A stretch of 14,664 bases of DNA from Pleurotus djamor (Eukaryota; Basidiomycota; Agaricomycetes; Agaricales; Pleurotaceae), in the NCBI GenBank assembly GCA_029747585.1, contig JAPEVF010001055.1:1-14664 (forward strand). The letters are read 5' to 3'. The notes beneath the pieces are model-generated. The model ran no database searches. It was given only the letters and a program-made list of their open reading frames with translations, and was not told where the DNA came from. Below are positions 9,172-14,664 of the stretch, piece by piece (the stretch's first letter is position 1; the number at the start of each line of letters is the position of its first letter). Both the position numbers and the translations under genes were made by a program.

Positions 9172-10693
9172 CTTCAAGGGGAACTTTGAGTATGTGGTGG
9201 ATATGAAAAGAAGGGAAAGAAGGGCTGAGAGGGTAGCCAGAGGAACATTCAATGATCCACTCGTAGGTGTGGAAGGCTCAGAGGCCGAGCCGTTCGCTTT
9301 GCTTCCTTTCTTGCCTTTGGACTTGCCCTTGCCACCGACGAAGTACGAGTCTTCGTCCTCACCCTTCTTCTTCTTGACAACCAAGCCATCCAGAGAAGAG
9401 TCCACCTTCCTAATATCTAGCTTGGGCACACCTGCAACCTCAGTCTTCTCCGATGGAACACTCTTGAACGCCACGCTTGTTGATTTGCCAGAGAAGTAAT
9501 CGATGAGAGTCTGACAGTCTTCAATCTGGGCTTGGTGCGCGGGTATTTGAGCTTCTTCGAGGAGACGTTCAGCGATTTCCTTTTTCTTCTCGGCTTCCTC
9601 CGCTGCACGTTGGGCCTTTGCACGTTCAGTGCGACGGGCCCGGTCCTCGTTGATTTTATTCCAATGTCGATCGTTGGCTTCCTTGTATTGCCGCGTGAGT
9701 TCGCGCCGCGCGGTATGAAGCACGTCAAGCTGGGCTTGGAGACCCTCACGCTCGGAGAACAGAGCAGAGCGGTTTTTGTAGGCTTCATCGGCTTCAGTTT
9801 TGAGTTCATCGAGCTGGCTCTTTATCGTATCGTATCTCTCGCTGAGGGCTTTGAACTCCGGGTCATCGAGCTGCGTGCGTAGTTCGGCTATTTGATCGCG
9901 TAGTGATTTTATGGAGTCTTCCTCGGTCTGGAACGCTTCGACTGTCTTCCTGTTGCGCTTGAACTGCGAGATATCCGATAGGGCACGCTTTTCTTCGACG
10001 AGCTTTAGAGCACCAGAATCAATCTGCTTCTCTAGTTGCCTACGGTAGATATGGATCAATGGACAGAACGAGGCAAGATGCATGAAACGTACTTGATGTG
10101 AGCGTCGACATCAGCGACTGTTTTGAAGGGGACCTTGGCCTTTTGGGCATTCAGATCCTTGATCTATTCAACAAATAGACAGACATTTGCATGTCAGTCG
10201 AAGTCAAAATCGTGTAGACTGGGCGAGCATCACCTTCTTCTGCACTTGCTCGTCCAATGCCTTGACCTGATTAAGGACTTCCGTGCGAGAAGACTTGTTA
10301 CCAGCCTGTTTGCTACGAATTTCATCCAGTTCAGCACGAAGGGCATTGCGACGTTCGTTTCCGGCACCCTTGGAGGTCAAGCCAATTTTCTCGCGAAGTG
10401 CAGACTAGCCGTAACAAGTTAGGAAACCATGCGTGGACCGACTCCCGAGAATATAACTTTCGCACCAGCTTCACATTCAGAACCTCTATTTCGGCCTTGA
10501 TTCTATCCTGCTCAGCGTCGTATATCTTTTTGTCGGGTTTACCACCGCCAGTGAGGAGGGCAATGACCGCTTCTGACGTGTCCTTCGAGCCTGTGGCCGA
10601 GACCGGAGTGGAGGTACCGTCAGTGGATGGGACTGGCGTGATCTTTTTTGGTGCTCCGTTGGAGGAAGCAGCAGTTTTGGATTTGGGTGCCAT
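9148..10693 (-). CDS. BFR1: Nuclear segregation / mRNP protein Bfr1, 3' end altered
   Basis: Bfr1 is a coiled-coil, RNA-binding protein found on polysomes and at the ER; loss in yeast affects ploidy and brefeldin A resistance. Four exons: 10693-10466, 10404-10234, 10163-10093 and 10039-9148, with introns of 61, 70 and 53 nt, all in frame. The start ATG at 10693 opens a low-complexity Ser/Thr/Pro segment, then long charged coiled coil (KIYDAEQDRIKAEIE, GLTSKGAGNERR, VADVDAHI, later the KINEDRARRTERAKAQRAAEE block) and a Lys/Gly-rich segment (GGKGKSKGKKGS). Family-like sequence ends at NVPLATLSALLSL (near 9208-9213). The frame then runs into decarboxylase exon sequence out of frame and stops at 9148-9150. 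Family members usually continue some 40-60 residues further, so the C-terminal end appears lost. The predicted product here is 453 aa. Confidence 0.9.
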
Positions 10694-10913
10694 TGCGAGT
10701 GAGCGGGGACGTCGAAGATATAATTTACCAGGAGACGGTGAAAGTTCAGAGCAAGAAGTGGAAACGTGCGAATTTACGTGGACCACCACGAAGGGTCACT
10801 TTGCAAACGCAAAAGGCACATCCGAGTTTTCCATACAAAAAACCGATTCATTGTTGCATGCCAATAATAAATTTATGTATGACAGAAAATAAAGCAGCGT
10901 CGAACCACGAAAA
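10694..10913. promoter_or_regulatory. Intergenic region NHP2-BFR1 (BFR1 promoter)
   Basis: These 220 bp lie between the NHP2 stop codon and the BFR1 start, both on the minus strand. They must hold the 3' end of NHP2 and the BFR1 promoter. An AT-rich patch at about 10850-10895 follows the NHP2 stop and may be its polyadenylation region. No specific promoter box is clear. Confidence 0.4.
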
Positions 10914-11701
10914 CTAAAATACAATTTGTGCATTCAGTTTCTCGACCTCCTTGTAACATTCGTCGTAGAGGGCCTTGTAGTCGTCATCCTTGTCCTCTTT
11001 TTCACCATCTTTTGGCTTCACTTTGCGCTTTTGGTTTGGGCACACCATGACGCAGCTTGTTGGCCGTTTTGTCGCGCTAGCCGAGCCCAGCTCTTCCTTG
11101 GAAGGCAGGAAGATATACGGTATCTGAGCTTCCTCGCTCAGCACCGGGAGATGTGATATTATGTCTATTGGGTTGATATCGGCCGCGAGGACGAGCAAAC
11201 TGCAGGCCAAAACGAAAGAAAGAGACGGAGGCACAGTGAGCTTCTGCGCGACAGGAAGAAAAGTCAAGACTCACCCCTTCTCCCCCTTCCGTATGCCTTT
11301 TACGACTTCTTTTACTCCTCTTTTCACTTGCCGTGCTTTCGAGGCTGTATACAGCGACGTGGTCAGACAAAGAAAGATTCAAAGAAATCCCACTGACCTT
11401 TTTTGATAGTTTTGTGAAGTTTCTTGCTCAATTTCTTCTCCGCTAACGGATGTGCAAGGGGGGACAGATCCTCGAGTGGAATAGCAACCTCATCCTTCTC
11501 CTTCTTCACTTTTTTCGGTGACGCTGCCTCTGCCTGAATCCGACGTATAAACCATGATCAGAGGAGCAAATAAGTACGAGATCCAACACTCACAGTGTCT
11601 GCCATTTCCACATCCTCTACCTCCTCAGCGGCGGCATTCTCCTTGACCTCCTTGCTCTTTTTCTCCTTCTTTTCCTTCTTCTCTTTGGGCTCCTTGGGCA
11701 T
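10914..11701 (-). CDS. NHP2: H/ACA snoRNP subunit Nhp2 (L7Ae family)
   Basis: Nhp2 is a core protein of box H/ACA ribonucleoproteins, which guide pseudouridylation of rRNA and snRNA in the nucleolus. Four exons: 11701-11594, 11533-11398, 11344-11275 and 11199-10914, with introns of 60, 53 and 75 nt; all junctions keep frame and give 199 aa. The N-terminal ~60 residues are Lys/Glu-rich and low complexity. The L7Ae fold covers about residues 70-165, with the RNA-binding region RGVKEVVKGIRKGEKG, then LLVLAADINPIDIISHLP and the IPYIFLPSKEELG block, and TKRPTSCVMVCP. The tail ends in an acidic helix (DDDYKALYDECYKEVEKL) as in yeast Nhp2. It is longer than the yeast protein mainly at the N-terminus. 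No defect is seen. Confidence 0.96.
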
Positions 11702-11815
11702 CGTTACGGTCGTAGATTTTGTTTCGCAATCCCGTGACGCGATCTTAGGAAAATAGCGCCCGGGTCTTAGGAGTAGCTAGGGGCAATGAAGCTTCGTGCC
11801 AAGACTAAGTTACCG
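11702..11815. promoter_or_regulatory. Short intergenic region upstream of NHP2
   Basis: Only 114 bp separate the stop codon of the JmjC gene from the NHP2 start; both genes are on the minus strand. The NHP2 promoter must lie here or inside the end of the JmjC gene. No clear box is visible. Confidence 0.35.
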
Positions 11816-13785
11816 CTACAGCGCTACCTCTCCAACACGCCCATCATCATCACCTTCATTCGCATCAGGTACTTCCTCGGGCCCTCTCAGAAACCTAAGT
11901 AGCACCCATCCCATCCCCTGACTCTCGATATCATACCACCAATTCAGCGCGATCGTAGTGTCCTTTGATTGACGCACGTAATGCCACCACCCAGGAGGGA
12001 GATAAAGAGTTTCTCCCGCAGAGACCGTAATGTGTATTGGATGCGCTTCTGGCGGAAGAGCCCCTTCTTGGCAAGGATCTAGGATGGAAGACCATCGAAC
12101 ACCCGGGCCCTGAGAAGGCGTTAACACCAACTCCGGAGAGGACGACGAACTCGATTTTTCAGGTCTTGTATAACGTGCGTGAGGGTAATTACGCTCTGAA
12201 TCGGCGTTTCAGAAGGTTCGCATCAGTTCGAGACCCGGGGCATGAGAAAGGGGACAATTCATCTCGGGCATCACCTTGTAAACACCAGCTCTCCGATGGC
12301 GGAAGAAGTGTAAAATCTTTACTCCCTCGGACAACCAGGTAGACGTTTTCATAGGGATCTGAGTTGTTAGTATATTGCGGATGCGTTCCGTGAGATGTTG
12401 AATAATGTATGAGGGAATAGGTATCGCATCAGAATCGCCATTGCATCGCGCCGAGGATGAAGGAATACGGTGCGTACCACTATGAATGCTGGTAACACTT
12501 CGGCTATCACCGATCCAAAGGTTGACTGCATCAGGACTACGACCTACAAGGGACACCCGCATCAGATCTTAAATTCCACAAGCTCGATACCGTCACGCGG
12601 GAGGGCACGGGTACTTACCAAGCGCTTCAGAACACCAAGGCACGTCAGGTGGAACATCCCGTCTTAACGGCTCGAACTGCGATGGATCCCCACAATTTGC
12701 ACTCGAACGTGAAGCTTCGTTTCCGGCGAAGTACTTGTTGGTATACAGGTTACCATTTTGCGATTGGAGATAGTAAATTTCTTTGCTAGATCCTGATCCT
12801 CAAGGGATATGTGAATGTGAATCGAGCATTCAAATTGACGTGTAGACAAGGAAGAAAAGGAAGGGGGAATAGCGCGTTGCGATGACCGGTAGCATGTTGG
12901 ACTTACCGGCAGAATTCAAGCCGTTCAAAAAGCTATCCATTGTCATCTCTTCGACATGAGGTTCGGCGAAATACCATTTCTCATCTGGACCAAGGGTAAC
13001 CGCATCTGCCTGGCTGATCAAGTGTGTTAGTAGGCGACGCTTGTAATATCCAAGGTCAAACGCGCAATGCTCTCGCCTACTAAGACGAGACAGTGCTCGA
13101 AGGTATAAAGAACAGGACTCAGTCCGACTCACCCATTCGGCGTAATCGCGACGGAGAACGGTCGACTACCCATTCGGTCAACAAGATATTCGTCCGTCCA
13201 TCGATCGAGTGCGGGACAATCGAATCCTAGCATACGATGTAGCATACAAGAACCCGATGGACAGCCCCCACGGAANGGCGTACATTGTGCACCATCAGAG
13301 TAATGTCGATGCGATGAGTAGCCACGTACATAGCAGTAGCAATCCGTAACCGCATCCGGAAAAAGAGTCAATTAACCGTCAAAAAAGTCCACGGGTAAGT
13401 AAACGCGTCCCTTCCTCCGATATCTCAACTCAAAAACGCACCTTTGATCAAAACGGGACGCGAAATGTGCACGAGCCTAGAGAACTCCAAAGCACTGGGT
13501 GGGGTATCCAGAACCTCTACATACGTTCCATTCATATCTAGACGATGTTCGACAAAGAACACAAAAAGCAGAACCAAGAAAAAATAAGCAATAAGGTTTA
13601 TCACAGCCAAGGACCAGGAAATACGGCATTGGTGGTTCTCGATGTGATGCGGTGTACGGAAAAGCGCGTGACGTACCATGATATTCTGACGATAGCCATT
13701 GTAAGCAATGTAAGGTTTGGGGTGGAGATGAAGATGAAGAAGGGGACGGTGATGGGGGTGGGATCACCCCGGTCAGGTTCGCCAT
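11816..13785 (-). CDS. JMJD7: JmjC-domain 2-oxoglutarate oxygenase, JMJD7-like
   Basis: This is a predicted Fe(II)/2-oxoglutarate-dependent hydroxylase. The JMJD7 family hydroxylates lysines of DRG GTPases in animals; the fungal substrate is unknown. Eight exons: 13785-13677, 13537-13442, 13226-13133, 13013-12907, 12792-12619, 12543-12478, 12358-12275 and 12195-11816. All junctions keep frame, giving 369 aa. Family blocks in order are [21 protein letters not shown], the [14 protein letters not shown] block, [49 protein letters not shown] and [17 protein letters not shown], then ALNWWYDIE. Metal ligands are His214 and Asp216 (HSD) and His315 (WWHYV), all present. Introns are longer than in its neighbours (139, 215, 119, 114, 75, 119 and 79 nt). 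The 215-nt intron contains an N at 13276. Introns 3 and 6 have a perfect TACTAAC branch site. The acidic C-terminal tail is not family-typical. Confidence 0.93.
13027..13083 (-). repeat. Perfect 11-bp hairpin over the branch site of JmjC intron 3
   Basis: TTAGTAGGCGA at 13027-13037 is the exact reverse complement of TCGCCTACTAA at 13073-13083, with a 35-nt loop. On the transcribed (minus) strand the downstream arm carries TACTAAC, the branch site, 12-14 nt before the CAG acceptor at 13014-13016. Confidence 0.75.
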
Positions 13786-14664
13786 GACTACGCGATGTAC
13801 TCGAAGTAAGTAGTATGAACGGAGCCTGGACGTGGCGCAGCCAGTTGAAGGTTGAGCGCGATCCTTCGCGGTCGTGGAGATAAATAATGAAACTTGTTGA
13901 TCAGTGTTTTTCCTTCTTCAAGGGGTTGTTTTTACTTCTAGGATCACATCTATGTTTGAAATTGATATCTCGACCAAAAGACGCCACTGCCACTCCAGCT
14001 TTTTTGCCGGCACGACGAGATCCATTGGATATCGATATCTTACATGCAGTCCTTGATCTACAGGTTTTCTTCAAGAATCGGTAAGGGATGCAATACTATT
14101 ATACTAGCAAAGAGCGTACGCTACTCGGGCAAACAAGTAGGTGAGATGGACTGTACGTATGTAGAACCAATACCTATCAATCAATCAATCATCAAACGTG
14201 AATCACCGACACCTGTGAAAAGAGGGGACGCATCGGAAAGGATGCAGTCAAAAGCAAATGTGTGGGACGCCAAGGAAGAAATGCTATGTAAAACACAAAC
14301 GTTATATTTAGAAAACGCGATAAGTTAATCCAAAAATCCAAATCGACGAAGAAAAGACCTCAGGACCAAGTGGCCAATAAAAGTTCATTCTAAGAATGGA
14401 TTGCAGAGCAGGACGGAAGTGATAGGAAGGGGAGAGAAGGAATAACGAAGAAGAGAGGAAACTAAACTACATGAGAAGGAAAGATGCGTATGTTGGGAGC
14501 AGTGGGGTAATGAATGGATCATGAGGGCGTGTGGAAATAGAAATTGGGGGTGCTTCGATAACTCGTAATAATTCATAAAGTAACGTAACGTACGGAGCGA
14601 GGCAAAAAGTCAAGTGCGGAACGAAGAAAGGCAGATGACGAGATGAGACCTGTCAAAGGACAGT
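13786..14664. other. Right-hand flank, no identified gene
   Basis: The first part holds the promoter side of the JmjC gene. Two overlapping open frames lie near 13887-14095. On the plus strand is a 65-aa frame from the ATG at 13887. On the minus strand is a 64-codon frame ending with TGA at 13901-13903, Lys/Arg-rich, preceded by a CCTGTAG acceptor-like sequence. Neither is recognised. A short (ATCA)n run lies at about 14175-14192. From about 14380 the plus strand is purine-rich. No RNA gene was seen. Confidence 0.4.

Noticed and set aside
13227..13441. Extra exon hidden in the 215-nt JmjC intron
   Set aside because: Joining the flanking exons directly gives the uninterrupted family sequence ([14 protein letters not shown]), so no residues are missing.

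Overview
The window looks like nuclear DNA of a filamentous basidiomycete (Agaricomycetes). The four recognisable genes are split by many short introns of about 53-140 nt with GT..AG ends and CTGAC/TACTAAC-type branch sites, and their proteins fit fungal families. Single N bases at 6, 3352, 9063 and 13276 show that the assembly is imperfect.

Left third (1-4560): accessory or decayed DNA. About 300 AT-rich bases lead into an array (308-1279) of 19 near-identical 17-bp palindromes plus two half copies, spaced mostly 42-47 bp apart. Then comes a minus-strand ORF of about 239 aa that resembles the gag-like or hypothetical proteins of basidiomycete transposable elements, with a 39-bp hairpin over its stop codon. 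To its right (about 2130-3630) the plus strand carries a decayed multi-exon gene: long coherent stretches, two good introns, and several in-frame stops and frameshifts. About 1 kb of noncoding DNA follows, ending in the 3' flank of the next gene.

Right two thirds (4735-13785): four housekeeping-type genes, all on the minus strand. In transcription order they are a JmjC (JMJD7-like) oxygenase in 8 exons, the H/ACA snoRNP protein NHP2 in 4 exons, the polysome/mRNP protein BFR1 in 4 exons, and a PSD2-type phosphatidylserine decarboxylase with two C2 domains, an EF-hand, a C2HC zinc motif and a GGST self-cleavage site (12 visible exons). Intergenic gaps are short (114 and 220 bp). BFR1 and PSD2 have no gap at all: the C-terminal end of BFR1 and the first exon(s) of PSD2 are both missing at one junction near 9172-9210, so this is either a deletion or an assembly misjoin.

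The last 880 bases (13786-14664) hold no gene I can identify.

The strongest candidate for something undescribed is the palindrome array. Its core is more conserved than its linkers, its core changes look like CpG deamination, and it sits just downstream of a transposon-like ORF. No search could be run, so family assignments rest on motifs and pattern recognition.
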